DNA of 64,000 nucleotides, taken from NCBI RefSeq assembly GCF_002855495.1, contig NZ_PKRO01000001.1, positions 124,001-188,000 of the forward strand, written 5' to 3'. Shown here one piece after another: positions 34,498 to 43,732 of the stretch. Numbering within the stretch: position 1 is the stretch's first letter; each line of letters begins with the position of its first letter. The notes below the pieces were generated by a model, which ran no database searches, had not been told where the DNA came from, and worked only from the letters and a program-made list of their open reading frames with translations. The translations under genes were made by a program, and so were the position numbers. This stretch comes from Porphyrobacter sp. TH134 (GTDB lineage Bacteria > Pseudomonadota > Alphaproteobacteria > Sphingomonadales > Sphingomonadaceae).

Positions 34498-34885
34498 GGG
34501 TGTGGAACTGCCCGCCTATGCCCGCTCGCTCGGGATTGTCGCGACCGGCACGCACGAGGCGGGGATGCCGGTGCTCACCGTGGATTTCGGGCCTACGGTT
34601 GAAGGGCGCCCGCAGCATTTTCACGGCGGCGCAACCGCCGGATTGCTGGAAAATGCAGGCTACGCCGCGCTGCGCACCGCATTGCTTGCAGCGGGACGCG
34701 ATCCGCAACTCAAGCCGATCAACATCACCGTCCAATACCTTGCTGCGGGCAAATCGCAGGCGAGCTTTGCAGCCGGGCGCATCACCCGGCTGGGGCGCCG
34801 CAATGCCAACATCACCGTCGAAGCCTGGCAGACCGACCGCTCCCGCCCGATTGCGACGGCAGTGATGAATATCCTGATGGTTTAA
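34490..34885 (+). CDS. PaaI-family hotdog thioesterase, second of a tandem pair
   Basis: A 131-residue hotdog protein starting MSEGVELPAYARSLGIVATG, with RPQHFHGGATAGLLENAGYA as the conserved HxGxxxxLxE-like segment and KPINITVQYLAAGKSQASFA after it. It overlaps the first thioesterase by eight bases and the convergent PBP1A gene by four. The pair may form a hetero-oligomer, since hotdog proteins work as dimers or tetramers; that is inference. Confidence 0.86.
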   Translation: MSEGVELPAYARSLGIVATGTHEAGMPVLTVDFGPTVEGRPQHFHGGATAGLLENAGYAALRTALLAAGRDPQLKPINITVQYLAAGKSQASFAAGRITRLGRRNANITVEAWQTDRSRPIATAVMNILMV

Positions 34886-37077
34886 GGCGGATCGACCGGC
34901 GTGGGCGATGCCGAGGGTTGCACGGCTACCCCTTGGCCGTCGACCCGTACTTCAACCGGTGCGCCGTCCTGCCGGATTGTCACGCCCGCCCCGTCGATGC
35001 TGATGCTCGCGCCGTCCTGCCCCAGCGGAATTTGCTCCCCTTCAAGCACATCAAGCGGCTGGACCGGTCCTTGGGGATCGGGCGACGTTTCCACCTTGGG
35101 AGCAGGCGCGGCTTCAACCTTGAGCGCACCGCGCATGAAATCGCGCCAGATGCGCGCGGGCGTGCTGCCGCCGGTCACACCGTTCAGCGGCGTGTTGTCA
35201 TCATTGCCGACCCACACGCCCACCACCAGATCCCCGGCATAGCCGACGAACAGCGCATCGCGGTAATCCTGCGTGGTGCCGGTCTTGCCGAAATTGGCAA
35301 TCGGCAACACGGCATTGCGCCCCGTCCCGCGGTTGATCGCGGCGCGCAGCATGCCTTCCAGATCGTCGTGGGTGGACGAGGACATCGAACCCTTTCGGGT
35401 TGTCAGCCATTCCCACCAGCCCGGCTCGCCCCGTGCAAAGGCGTGGGGTTCGACCGGGTATTCGTTCGCCGCGATCCCGGCATAGGCTGCCGTCAGCTCC
35501 ATCAGGGTCATCGATGATGTGCCCAGCGCAAGGCTCGGGTCGCCTTCGGTCATGGGCGCGGTGATGCCGAGGCGGCGGGCGGTGCGGATCACCTTGTCGC
35601 TGCCCACCGCCTGAAGCAACCGGACAGCTGCCACATTGCTCGACTGGGCAAAGGCATCTTCGAGCGTGATCTGGTCCGAATACTGTTCGCGCGCGTTCTT
35701 GGGCCGATAGCTGCCTTGGGTGATCGGCGTATTGGGAATGGTGTCGTCCGGTTCCCACCCGGCTTCCAGCGCGGTCAGATAGACAAACGTCTTGAAGGTC
35801 GATCCCGGCTGGCGGCGGGCCTGCGTGGCGCGGTTGAAGGGCGAGGCGCTGTAATCGCGCCCGCCCACCATGGCCACCACCTCGCCATTGCGGCGCATCG
35901 CCACCAGCGCGACCTGCGCGCCGCCCTTGTTCGGCCCAAGCGGCGCGCGCGCAACGATCCGGCTGGCGAGCGCTTGCAACCGCGAGTCCAGCGTGGTGGT
36001 GAGCACCGCCTTGGAATAGCCCGCCTCCATCCCCTCACGCGCCAGCGGCAGCGCCCAGTCGGCAAAATAGGTACCGGTGGGCAGGTTATCGTCGCGCGTT
36101 CGCACATCGATGCGCGGATCGGGCAGCGCGGCGGCCTCGGCCGCGGTGAGGTAGCCTTCGTCGACCATCGAACCGATGACCAGTTCCATGCGCTTCTTCG
36201 CCTTGTCGTAATGCTTGGTCGGAGCATAGCGCGACGGGGCTTGCAACAACCCGGCCAGCATCGCGGCCTGTTCGGGGCGCAATTTTTCCGGCTGGCGGTA
36301 GAAATAATGCAACGACGCCGCGCGCAAACCATACTGGTTGTCGCCGAAATAGGCGTTCGACAGATAGCGTTCGAGGATCTCGTCCTTGGTCAGCCAGCTT
36401 TCCAGCCAGATCGCAATCAGCGCCTCACGCGCCTTGCGGCTCAGCGATTGTTCGGGCGTCAGAAAGGTGAACTTGGCAAGCTGCTGGGTGATCGTCGACC
36501 CCCCGCCATATCCCGTCCACGCGGCCCGGGCGATCCCGCGCGGATCGATGCCCCAGTGCGAATAGAACCGCCGGTCCTCGATCGCGAGGAAGGCCTGCAC
36601 CACATGCGGCGGCAAGTCGGCGACTTTGACCGGAGCTTCAACCACCGCCCCCTGCCGCGCAATCGGCGTGCCATCGCTGGCCAGCAGCGTAACCTGCGGC
36701 GGGGCGATGGGTTCAAGGCTTTTGGAGAGCGGCGCGGTGATCAGCAACCAGCTGACCAGCAGAGCGAAGATGGCCGCAAACGCCATCGCGGCCCGCCCGG
36801 CCCACCACCACCGGGAACGCACCCGCCAGTAATCGCGCTGCCACCAGCGCAACCTGCGCTTTTCAGCGACATCCAGCGCCTCGTCGATCCCGGCCAGCTT
36901 TGCGTCCCACGCGGCAAAATCTGGCGTGCCGGAAACGCGCGGGCGCGGCGCGTCATCATCGTCATCCTCATCGAGCGGACGGGCTGATTCGTAGAGCGCG
37001 AAATACTCCGCGGGCGCGCCATCGGGCTCCGAAGCGCCGGCGCGCGAGCTTTTCCAGAATCGGTCGAACAGCACCAT
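34882..37077 (-). CDS. Bifunctional class A penicillin-binding protein (PBP1A-type)
   Basis: A 731-residue peptidoglycan synthase. An acidic cytoplasmic tail (ARPLDEDDDDDAPRPR) precedes one membrane helix at about residues 95-115. The GT51 glycosyltransferase domain carries AIEDRRFYSHWGIDPRGIAR and GGGSTITQQLAKFTF. The transpeptidase domain has S-x-x-K in QPGSTFKTFVYLTA, S-x-N in FAQSSNVAAVR, and K-T-G in NFGKTGTTQDYRDALFVGYA. A Pro-rich acidic C-terminal tail ends in TPVDPP. It polymerises and cross-links glycan strands in the periplasm. Confidence 0.94.
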   Translation of the reverse strand: MVLFDRFWKSSRAGASEPDGAPAEYFALYESARPLDEDDDDDAPRPRVSGTPDFAAWDAKLAGIDEALDVAEKRRLRWWQRDYWRVRSRWWWAGRAAMAFAAIFALLVSWLLITAPLSKSLEPIAPPQVTLLASDGTPIARQGAVVEAPVKVADLPPHVVQAFLAIEDRRFYSHWGIDPRGIARAAWTGYGGGSTITQQLAKFTFLTPEQSLSRKAREALIAIWLESWLTKDEILERYLSNAYFGDNQYGLRAASLHYFYRQPEKLRPEQAAMLAGLLQAPSRYAPTKHYDKAKKRMELVIGSMVDEGYLTAAEAAALPDPRIDVRTRDDNLPTGTYFADWALPLAREGMEAGYSKAVLTTTLDSRLQALASRIVARAPLGPNKGGAQVALVAMRRNGEVVAMVGGRDYSASPFNRATQARRQPGSTFKTFVYLTALEAGWEPDDTIPNTPITQGSYRPKNAREQYSDQITLEDAFAQSSNVAAVRLLQAVGSDKVIRTARRLGITAPMTEGDPSLALGTSSMTLMELTAAYAGIAANEYPVEPHAFARGEPGWWEWLTTRKGSMSSSTHDDLEGMLRAAINRGTGRNAVLPIANFGKTGTTQDYRDALFVGYAGDLVVGVWVGNDDNTPLNGVTGGSTPARIWRDFMRGALKVEAAPAPKVETSPDPQGPVQPLDVLEGEQIPLGQDGASISIDGAGVTIRQDGAPVEVRVDGQGVAVQPSASPTPVDPP

Positions 37078-37126
37078 CTCGGACGCTGTGTTACCAGCCT
37101 AGAACACTTGCCCGCAAGCGCCTTGG

Positions 37127-38116
37127 TTAACGCTTCTTCGCCGCGCCTTCGGGAAGGTCTTCGCCAAACACCCGCTGGTAGTATTCGGCCACCAGGGTGC
37201 GCTCTGCCTCGTCGCATTTGTTGAGGAAGCTGAGGCGGAAAGCAAAACCAACGGACTTGAAGATCGCTGCGTTCTGCGCCCAGGTGATAACCGTGCGCGG
37301 GCTCATCACCGTCGAGATGTCGCCGTTGATAAAGCCCTGCCGGGTCAATTCGGCAACCTTGACCATATCCGCAATCAGCTTGTCATCGGCCTCAGGCGCC
37401 TTGGACTTGACGATCTGCTGTTCGACGGCGGGCGCCAGATAATTGAGCGCGACGACCACGTTCCAGCGGTCCATCTGCGCCTGATTGATCGCCTGCGTGC
37501 CGTGATACAGGCCCGAGGTGTCGCCAAGGCCGACGGTGTTGGTGGTCGCAAACAGCCGGAACCACGGGTTTGGCGTGATGACGCGGTTCTGATCGAGCAG
37601 CGTCAACCGGCCATCGAATTCGAGAATGCGCTGGATCACGAACATGACGTCGGGGCGGCCCGCGTCATATTCGTCGAAGGTCAGCGCCACCGGGTGCTGG
37701 AGCGCCCACGGCAGAATGCCTTCCTTGAACTCGGTGACCTGCAACCCGTCCTTCAGCACGATCGCATCCCGCCCGACCAGATCGATGCGGCTGATATGCG
37801 CATCAAGGTTCACGCGGATCGAGGGCCAGTTAAGGCGCGCTGCGACCTGTTCGATATGGGTCGACTTGCCCGTGCCGTGATAGCCCTGCACCATCACCCG
37901 GCGATTGTGGGCAAAGCCTGCGAGGATCGCCAGCGTGGTATCCGGATCGAACACATAGGCGCCATCGGCCTCGGGCACGTGCTCCGAGGCTTGCGTGAAA
38001 GCGGGCACCTGCCAATCGACATCAATGCCGAAGACCTCACGGACATCGACGGTGGTGTCGGGCTGACTGGGCATGGCGTGTTCGCCGGTGACATTGTTCT
38101 TGGAGGGTGCAGTCAT
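37127..38116 (-). CDS. cobS: CobS-type AAA+ ATPase (cobaltochelatase subunit family)
   Basis: A 329-residue AAA+ protein with [20 protein letters not shown] as Walker A near residue 80, [20 protein letters not shown] as Walker [13 protein letters not shown] as sensor 1, and [20 protein letters not shown] near the C-terminus, a CobS signature. CobS with CobT and CobN inserts cobalt in aerobic B12 synthesis. No other cob gene lies here, and CobT, normally next, is absent from the downstream side. CobS/CobT pairs also occur without B12 synthesis, so the substrate may differ. The start is ATG 38116 or 38074. Confidence 0.87.
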   Translation of the reverse strand: MTAPSKNNVTGEHAMPSQPDTTVDVREVFGIDVDWQVPAFTQASEHVPEADGAYVFDPDTTLAILAGFAHNRRVMVQGYHGTGKSTHIEQVAARLNWPSIRVNLDAHISRIDLVGRDAIVLKDGLQVTEFKEGILPWALQHPVALTFDEYDAGRPDVMFVIQRILEFDGRLTLLDQNRVITPNPWFRLFATTNTVGLGDTSGLYHGTQAINQAQMDRWNVVVALNYLAPAVEQQIVKSKAPEADDKLIADMVKVAELTRQGFINGDISTVMSPRTVITWAQNAAIFKSVGFAFRLSFLNKCDEAERTLVAEYYQRVFGEDLPEGAAKKR

Positions 38117-38245
38117 CGTGGGTTTCGGTTAGAGCGCAAGTCGCTCGCCTGCAAGCAGTGGTTTGCGGCAGATGGCTGGCAAATTGGCCAGCCTGTCGCT
38201 CCCCGCCCGTTTCACTCTGCCCGCATCGTGCCTATATCCTCTGGC

Positions 38246-39085
38246 ATGCCCGATCCCGTCGAATCGCTGCGCCTCAAACTGGTTTCACAGGTGCGCGGAG
38301 TGTTTCACGATGCGAGCAAAGGGCAAACCCCGACGCCGCCCTCCGACGAGGCCCTGTTTGCGCGCGACACCCCGATCCGGCAGGTGCATGCCGACATCGT
38401 CGGGATGATGACCGGCGGCGTGCGCGCGCTGCTGCTCCAGATGCTCCACCCCCATGCGTTGCAGGGCGTGCTCGATCATTCCAACTTCCGCGAGGATATG
38501 CACGGACGGCTGCAACGCACCGCGCGGTTCATTGCGGTCACCACCTTCGGCCACCGCGATGATGCAATGGCAGCGATTGCGCGGGTCAACCGGATCCATG
38601 CCAAGGTCGGCGGCACTCTGCCGGACGGCACGCGTTATGAAGCGACCAATCCGCGCACGCTGGCATGGGTGCATGTGACCGAGGCGCAGAGCTTTCTGGC
38701 AGGCTATATCCGCCATGTGCGGCCCACTATGCCGGGGGCCGAGCAGGACGAGTATTACCGCCAGTTCGCCGTCATCGCCCGGATGCTGGGCGCCGATCCG
38801 GTGCCGGAAACCCGCGCGGAGGCCGACCGGATTTTCCGAGAATTGCGCCATGATCTCAGCGCCTCATCCGCAGCTCGCGAAGTGGCGCAACTGGTGCTCA
38901 GCCAGCGACCCAAGGGCACACCGCAAGCGGTGCAGGCCATGATTACCGCCGATGCGGTGACAATGCTGCCCGATTGGGCGCGCACCATGTTGCATCTGCA
39001 ACGTCCGATCCTGACCGCGCTGCCCGCCCGCGCGGCAACATGGGGCATGGGCCGCACTCTGCGCTGGGCGTTCCGGCAGACCTGA
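38246..39085 (+). CDS. MpaB/DUF2236-family oxygenase-like protein
   Basis: A 279-residue product from ATG 38246 with the family core: IVGMMTGGVRALLLQMLHPH near residue 55, RTARFIAVTTFGHRDDA, RVNRIHAKVGGTLPDGTRYE and LAWVHVTEAQSFLAGYIRH. The conserved histidines (HPHALQG, RIHAKV, WVHVTE) bind heme in latex-clearing-protein relatives, from established family knowledge. Functions in this family include mycophenolic-acid and rubber oxidation; the substrate here is unknown. A frame extending to 37502 is antisense to cobS and rejected. The 129-base divergent gap to cobS holds both promoters. Confidence 0.88.
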   Translation: MPDPVESLRLKLVSQVRGVFHDASKGQTPTPPSDEALFARDTPIRQVHADIVGMMTGGVRALLLQMLHPHALQGVLDHSNFREDMHGRLQRTARFIAVTTFGHRDDAMAAIARVNRIHAKVGGTLPDGTRYEATNPRTLAWVHVTEAQSFLAGYIRHVRPTMPGAEQDEYYRQFAVIARMLGADPVPETRAEADRIFRELRHDLSASSAAREVAQLVLSQRPKGTPQAVQAMITADAVTMLPDWARTMLHLQRPILTALPARAATWGMGRTLRWAFRQT

Positions 39086-39108
39086 GCCGCTTCGAGGGAG
39101 ACACAGCG

Positions 39109-39735
39109 ATGGCCGCATTCACTTTCTACACCGTCGCCATGAGCCGCGGACAGATTGCGCGCTGGGCACTGCACGAAGCAGGCGCTGATTACACGCATGT
39201 GGTGATGGACTGGGCCACGCGCCCGGACAGTTTCAAGACCATCAACCCGATGAACAAGGTGCCGACGCTGGTGCATCACCATCAGGGTCACGACCATGTC
39301 ATCACGGAATGCGCAGCCATCAACCACTACCTCGCCGAAACACACCCCGACAAAGGCCTGCTGCCTGACGCCCACGAACGCGCCGCCTATTTTCGCTGGC
39401 TGTTCTTTGCCGCAGGGCCGCTGGAGCAGGCGGTGGTCGGCAAGGCAATGGGTTGGGAAGTGCCCGAGGGCAAAAGCGGGATGGCAGGCTTTGGCAGTCT
39501 CGACCTTGCGCTTGATGCACTGGACGGGTGGCTGTCAGCGCATGATTTCATCGCAGGCAGCCGGTTTAGGATGGCTGATACCTATGTCGGCAGCCAATTC
39601 GTGTGGGGGTTGAGGTTCGGGTCTATCCCCGAACGCCCATCGTTCCGCGCCTATGTGGACCGCATCACGCAGCGGCCCGCCTATGCCGAAGCCAACGCCA
39701 TCGATGCCGCCATCATCAAATCAACGCAGGGTTAG
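39109..39735 (+). CDS. Glutathione S-transferase family protein
   Basis: A 208-residue GST: the thioredoxin-like N-terminal domain (FTFYTVAMSRGQIARWALHE, NPMNKVPTLVHHHQ, ITECAAINHYLAE) and the all-helical C-terminal domain (LDALDGWLSAHDFIAGSRFR, MADTYVGSQFVWG). The N-terminal serine or tyrosine that activates glutathione is probably in TVAMSRGQ. The substrate is not predictable. The ATG at 39109 has GAGGGAGA upstream, 23 bases after the MpaB-type gene, likely co-transcribed. Confidence 0.88.
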   Translation: MAAFTFYTVAMSRGQIARWALHEAGADYTHVVMDWATRPDSFKTINPMNKVPTLVHHHQGHDHVITECAAINHYLAETHPDKGLLPDAHERAAYFRWLFFAAGPLEQAVVGKAMGWEVPEGKSGMAGFGSLDLALDALDGWLSAHDFIAGSRFRMADTYVGSQFVWGLRFGSIPERPSFRAYVDRITQRPAYAEANAIDAAIIKSTQG

Positions 39736-39744
39736 GCCGGGAGG

Positions 39745-40338
39745 TCACGCCAGAGCCGCGCTTTTCCTGAGCAGCTGATAGGCTTCGACCACCTCGCCCA
39801 GCCGCGCCTCGTGCTTGCGGTCGCCGCCGTTACGATCGGGGTGATAACGCCGCACCAGTTCGGAATAACGCCGCCGCAGCCGGGCACGATCCGTGTCGGA
39901 ACCCAGCCCCATGGTCTCCAGCGCCTGCGCTTCCTCGCGCGAAAACCGCCCGGTGGCCGCCATCCGCGCCTCGCGCTCGGCGCGGCTGCGGATGCCGCGA
40001 GCGCGCGCAGCGATGGCGTCCAGCGGATCGGCATAATCGGCCCAGCGCGGCACCCCGTCGACGCCCGCATCGGGGCGGAAGGCGCGGGTTTCGGTGCGCC
40101 ACCCTGCAATCGGCGATTGCGCGGCGATGATTTCCTCGGCGCTCATGCCTTCAAACCAGTCATAACCGGCGTTGAATTCGCGCACGTGCTGAAGGCAGAA
40201 CCAGCGCCATTCGCCCGGCCCGTCAAACCCGTTGGGGCGGCGTCCGGGCGCACGGAATTCGCCCGCCTCGCGGCAGCCGGGCGCTTCGCACTGCCGGTCT
40301 GCGCTCTCGACGCGGCCATGAAATCGTGGTGAAGGCAT
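39745..40338 (-). CDS. C-terminal J-domain protein (DnaJ-like)
   Basis: A 197-residue protein whose last 60 residues are a J domain: ALETMGLGSDTDRARLRRRY, the HPD tripeptide in RYHPDRNGGDRKHEARLGEV, and VEAYQLLRKS. J domains stimulate Hsp70 ATPase. The N-terminal part has a cysteine pair region (RQCEAPGCREAGEFRAPG, then WFCLQHVREFNAGYDWFEGM) that may bind zinc. It starts at ATG 40338; a frame open to 41040 overlaps bolA and nudix and is rejected. J-domain/cobS neighbours are common in this group, here separated by two genes. Confidence 0.85.
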   Translation of the reverse strand: MPSPRFHGRVESADRQCEAPGCREAGEFRAPGRRPNGFDGPGEWRWFCLQHVREFNAGYDWFEGMSAEEIIAAQSPIAGWRTETRAFRPDAGVDGVPRWADYADPLDAIAARARGIRSRAEREARMAATGRFSREEAQALETMGLGSDTDRARLRRRYSELVRRYHPDRNGGDRKHEARLGEVVEAYQLLRKSAALA

Positions 40339-40417
40339 AGCCGTAAAGAATGGCGATTGGCCTCCCAAGTTCCAAGCCGGAATTTGGCCGATCAGCTTGC
40401 AAAGAAGGAAATTGCCG

Positions 40418-40684
40418 ATGTCCGTTGCCGAAGAAATGCGTGTGCTTCTGACCGAGGCTTTCGCCCCCGCGCGGCTCGCCATCATCAACGACAGCGCCAA
40501 GCATTCGGGCCATATGGGTGATGATGGATCGGGCGAATCGCACTTTACCATCGAAATCACGGCCTCCGCCTTTGCCGACATGAACCGCCTCGCCCGCCAG
40601 CGCGCAGTGATTGCGGCATTGGGGGACATCGTCGGCCAGCGGGTGCATGCGGTGGCGATCAAGGCGGATGTTCCTGCCGAATGA
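40418..40684 (+). CDS. BolA-family protein
   Basis: An 88-residue BolA-like protein: AEEMRVLLTEAFAPARLAII, SAKHSGHMGDDGSGESHFTI and LARQRAVIAALGDIVGQRVH. BolA proteins pair with monothiol glutaredoxins to bind 2Fe-2S clusters and influence iron and cell-envelope control. The histidine in DSAKHSGH is the cluster ligand position. The ATG at 40418 has AAGGAA upstream, divergent from the J-domain gene, and the stop overlaps the nudix start (ATGA). Confidence 0.92.
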   Translation: MSVAEEMRVLLTEAFAPARLAIINDSAKHSGHMGDDGSGESHFTIEITASAFADMNRLARQRAVIAALGDIVGQRVHAVAIKADVPAE

Positions 40685-41133
40685 GCCTTAACCCCAATCT
40701 CCGCCTGCGCCGTGCCGCCCGGCTTATCGTGCTCGACCCCGAGGGGCGTGCGCTGATGTTCCGGTATGATGTGCCGGGGCGCGATCCGTTCTGGGTGACG
40801 GCGGGCGGCGAGTGCGAGGCGGGCGAAAGCTTCGAGGATGCCGCGCGGCGCGAGCTGTTCGAGGAGACGGGCTTCACCGCCGATCCCGGCCCGCAGATTG
40901 CCCGGTTGACGCCGGAGTTCATCACGGTCGAAGGCGAACCGGTGCAAGCGGATGAACGCTTTTTCCTGGTCCGCGTGGCCGAGACGGTGATCGACACCGC
41001 TCGCCACACCGCAACAGAGCAACGGCTGATGACGCAGCACCGCTGGTTCACCCTTGCAGAGCTTGCCGACTGGCCAGAGGCGGTGTTCCCTGCCAACCTC
41101 GCCGAAATGATCGAGCAGGAAAAACGCGCATGA
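40681..41133 (+). CDS. NUDIX hydrolase
   Basis: A 150-residue NUDIX protein with the box G-x5-E-x7-REUxEExGU in GGECEAGESFEDAARRELFE plus ETGF, near residues 41-64. Members hydrolyse nucleoside diphosphates linked to another moiety, with divalent metal. The C-terminal half has LMTQHRWFTLAELADWPEAV. The substrate is unclear. It overlaps bolA and the pirin gene by four bases each, so the three are translationally coupled. Confidence 0.92.
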   Translation: MSLNPNLRLRRAARLIVLDPEGRALMFRYDVPGRDPFWVTAGGECEAGESFEDAARRELFEETGFTADPGPQIARLTPEFITVEGEPVQADERFFLVRVAETVIDTARHTATEQRLMTQHRWFTLAELADWPEAVFPANLAEMIEQEKRA

Positions 41134-42008
41134 TTACCCAGACCATCACCCCTGTCAGCCACGATCTCGGCGCGTTCACCGTGCGCCGGGTGCTGCCGTC
41201 GAAGGCACGCACGATGGTGGGCCCGTTCATCTTCGTTGATCAGTTCGGCCCGGCTGACCTGACCGGCGACGGGATGAATGTCCGCCCCCACCCGCATATC
41301 AACCTTGCCACCGTGACCTGGCTGTTCGACGGCGCGATCGACCACCGCGACAGCCTTGGCACCTTTGCCACGATCCGTCCGGGGCAGGTCAATCTGATGA
41401 CCGCCGGGCGCGGGATCGTGCATTCCGAACGCAGCCCCGCCGGCGAGCTGGCGACAAACCCCGGCATGTTCGGGATGCAGACCTGGCTCGCCCTGCCCGA
41501 TGGGCGCGAGGAGATTGACCCGGCGTTCGAGGCCGTGACCGATCTTCCCGTCGTGTCGGACAGCGGGGCCAAGGCGTGGGTCATCATGGGCAGCCTGTGG
41601 GGTGCGACCGCGCCGACCACTACGCATGCCGCGACAATCTATGCCGAGATCGTGCTGGCGCCGGGCGGCGCAATCCCGCTGGATGCCGAGGCCGACGAAC
41701 GCGCCGTCATGCTCGTCAACGGCGATGCCAGTGTCGATGGCATCGCGCTGGAGCAATATCAGCTCGCCGTGCTGGCGCCGGGCAAGGCGATGCGGCTGGC
41801 CAGCCGATCAGGCGCGCGGGTGATGCTGCTGGGCGGAGAAGCCTTTGCGACCAAGCGCCACGTGTTCTGGAACTTCGTCAGCTCCGACCGCGAACGGATC
41901 AATCAGGCCAAGGACGACTGGCGCGCCGGGCGCTTCCCGCTGGTGCCCGGTGACGAGACGGAATTTATCCCCTTGCCCGACAAGCCCAAGACCGTCAGCT
42001 ATCCCTGA
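41130..42008 (+). CDS. Pirin-family bicupin protein
   Basis: A 292-residue pirin with the N-terminal metal-binding cupin: VRRVLPSKARTMVGPFIFVD, NVRPHPHINLATVTWLFDGA (two of the His ligands), DSLGTFATIRPGQVNLMTAG then RGIVHSER (third His and Glu). The C-terminal cupin has VMLLGGEAFATKRHVFWNFV. Bacterial pirins can be quercetinase-like dioxygenases or redox-linked regulators. Linked to nudix and SDR genes on both sides. Confidence 0.93.
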   Translation: MITQTITPVSHDLGAFTVRRVLPSKARTMVGPFIFVDQFGPADLTGDGMNVRPHPHINLATVTWLFDGAIDHRDSLGTFATIRPGQVNLMTAGRGIVHSERSPAGELATNPGMFGMQTWLALPDGREEIDPAFEAVTDLPVVSDSGAKAWVIMGSLWGATAPTTTHAATIYAEIVLAPGGAIPLDAEADERAVMLVNGDASVDGIALEQYQLAVLAPGKAMRLASRSGARVMLLGGEAFATKRHVFWNFVSSDRERINQAKDDWRAGRFPLVPGDETEFIPLPDKPKTVSYP

Positions 42009-42029
42009 ACAAGGGTTCGGGAGAGAGAC

Positions 42030-42839
42030 ATGGACTATTCGGGCAAGGTGGCGTGGATCACCGGCGCATCATCGGGCATCGGTGCGGCGCTGGCGCGGGA
42101 GCTCGCGGCACGCGGCGCGCATGTGGTGCTGTCGGGCCGGGATGCGGCGCGGCTGGCCGAAGTCGCGGCGGATTGCGGCGAAAGCCTGATCCTTGCCTTT
42201 GATGTGCGTGATGATGCGGCGCTGGCCGATGCGACCGCACAGGCCATCGCGTGGAAAGGCGGCCTTGATGTGGCCTTTGCCAATGCCGGTATCTCGCAGC
42301 GCAGCCGGGCATTGAAAACCGATATGCAGGTGTACCGCGACATCATCGAGGTCGATCTCATCGCCCAAATCGCGTTCAGCCAAGGCCTGATCGGCCACAT
42401 GGCGGAGCGGGGGTCGGGTGCACTGGGGTTTATCTCCTCGATCGCGGGCAAGGTCGGCGTGCCTATGCGCACCGCTTACTCCGCCGCCAAGTTCGGGCTG
42501 GCGGGCTACGCCGATGCGCTACGGGCGGAGCTGACGGTCAACGGCGTCACCGTCCACACAATCTACCCCGGATCGGTCGCCACCAATGTATCGCGCAATG
42601 CGCTCAACGCTGACGGCACGCCGCGCGGGCGCTCTGACAAAGCCATTGATGAAGGCATCCCCGCCGATGTGGCAGCCAAGGCGATGCTCGACGGGATCGC
42701 CTCTGGCACGCGCGAGATCATCATCGCCGAGGGGATGGAACTCGCCATGGGCGAAGCCCGCCGCACGCCTGAGGCGCTGTTCGATCAGGTCGCAGGGATG
42801 GTCGCCAAGGGCTACATGGACAAGCTGGAGCAGCAGTGA
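42030..42839 (+). CDS. Short-chain dehydrogenase/reductase (SDR)
   Basis: A 269-residue classical SDR: the NAD(P) loop WITGASSGIGAALARELAAR at residues 9-28, VAFANAGISQRSRALKTD, the catalytic Ser in LGFISSIAGKVGVP and Tyr-x3-Lys in TAYSAAKFGLAGYADALRAE. An arginine after the glycine loop (GRDAARL) suggests NADPH preference. The substrate is unknown; the following epoxide-hydrolase-like gene suggests a shared detoxification or lipid role, by inference. Confidence 0.92.
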   Translation: MDYSGKVAWITGASSGIGAALARELAARGAHVVLSGRDAARLAEVAADCGESLILAFDVRDDAALADATAQAIAWKGGLDVAFANAGISQRSRALKTDMQVYRDIIEVDLIAQIAFSQGLIGHMAERGSGALGFISSIAGKVGVPMRTAYSAAKFGLAGYADALRAELTVNGVTVHTIYPGSVATNVSRNALNADGTPRGRSDKAIDEGIPADVAAKAMLDGIASGTREIIIAEGMELAMGEARRTPEALFDQVAGMVAKGYMDKLEQQ

Positions 42840-43732
42840 TGAGCTTCGATCTCAAGCGGGTGCAGCTACCCAATGGCATCAGCCTCAACATTGTGGACGA
42901 AGGCCCGGTGGATGCGACGGTGCTGATCTTCCTCCACGGCTTTCCCGAAAGCCATCGGACGTGGCGGCACCAGATTGCGCATTTTCGTGACAGGTTCCGC
43001 TGCATCGCGCCCGATCAGCGCGGCTATCGCGGATCATCCAAGCCGCAGGCGGTGGAGGCCTACACCCCTGACAAGCTGATTGGCGATGTGTTCCTGCTGG
43101 CGGATGCGCTGGGGATCGCGTATTTCACCATCGTCGGCCATGATTGGGGCGGCGCGATTGCCTGGGGCGTGGCGCTGGGCGGGCAGCATTCGCGTGTCAC
43201 GCGCGCGGTGATCGCCAATGCGCCGCACCCTGTCACCTTCCAGCGGCTGCTCTACACCCATCCCGGCCAGCGCGAGGCAAGCCAGTATATCCGGGGTTTC
43301 CGCGATCCGGCCAATGATGCGCTGGTCAAGGAGCACGGCCTCACCGGCCTGCTGCTGAAGGAGGTCAAGTGGGACCGCCCGAATGCGATGGAGCCGGAGG
43401 AACGCGATGCGCTGCTGCTCGACTGGCAGAACCGCGATGCGGCTTTCGGCATGCTCAATTACTACCGCGCCAGCCCGATCGACGTGCCCACGATGGACGC
43501 GCCTTTTGCGATTCCCGAAGGTTGGGCGCCCCCTGCCCTGCCCAAACTGACGATCCCGACGCTGGTGATCTGGGGTATCGACGATCTCGCCTTGCCGCCC
43601 GAAAACCTTGAAGGGCTGGAGGACATTATCGCGCCCCTGACCATCGTGCGCGTGCCCGATTGCGGGCATTTTGTGCCGTGGGAAGCGCCGGGCGCGGTGA
43701 ACGCGGCGATGGAGGCGTTTCTGGCGGGTTAG
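42839..43732 (+). CDS. Alpha/beta hydrolase, epoxide-hydrolase-like
   Basis: A 297-residue hydrolase with the epoxide hydrolase set: oxyanion HGFPESHRTWRHQI near residue 32, the aspartate nucleophile in VGHDWGGAIAWGVAL near residue 100 (HDWGG rather than GxSxG), and the histidine in PDCGHFVPWEAP at the end. Two cap-domain tyrosines that bind the epoxide would be within the LNYYRASPIDVP stretch. The ATG at 42839 is coupled to the SDR stop (TGATG). It overlaps the convergent DUF2332 gene by four bases. Confidence 0.9.
   Translation: MSFDLKRVQLPNGISLNIVDEGPVDATVLIFLHGFPESHRTWRHQIAHFRDRFRCIAPDQRGYRGSSKPQAVEAYTPDKLIGDVFLLADALGIAYFTIVGHDWGGAIAWGVALGGQHSRVTRAVIANAPHPVTFQRLLYTHPGQREASQYIRGFRDPANDALVKEHGLTGLLLKEVKWDRPNAMEPEERDALLLDWQNRDAAFGMLNYYRASPIDVPTMDAPFAIPEGWAPPALPKLTIPTLVIWGIDDLALPPENLEGLEDIIAPLTIVRVPDCGHFVPWEAPGAVNAAMEAFLAG

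Noticed and set aside
37502..38245. N-terminal extension of the MpaB-type protein
   Set aside because: It lies antisense to cobS; the family start fits the ATG at 38246.
39745..41040. J-domain gene extended to 431 codons
   Set aside because: The extension would run antisense through bolA and the nudix gene; the ATG at 40338 gives a compact J-domain protein.
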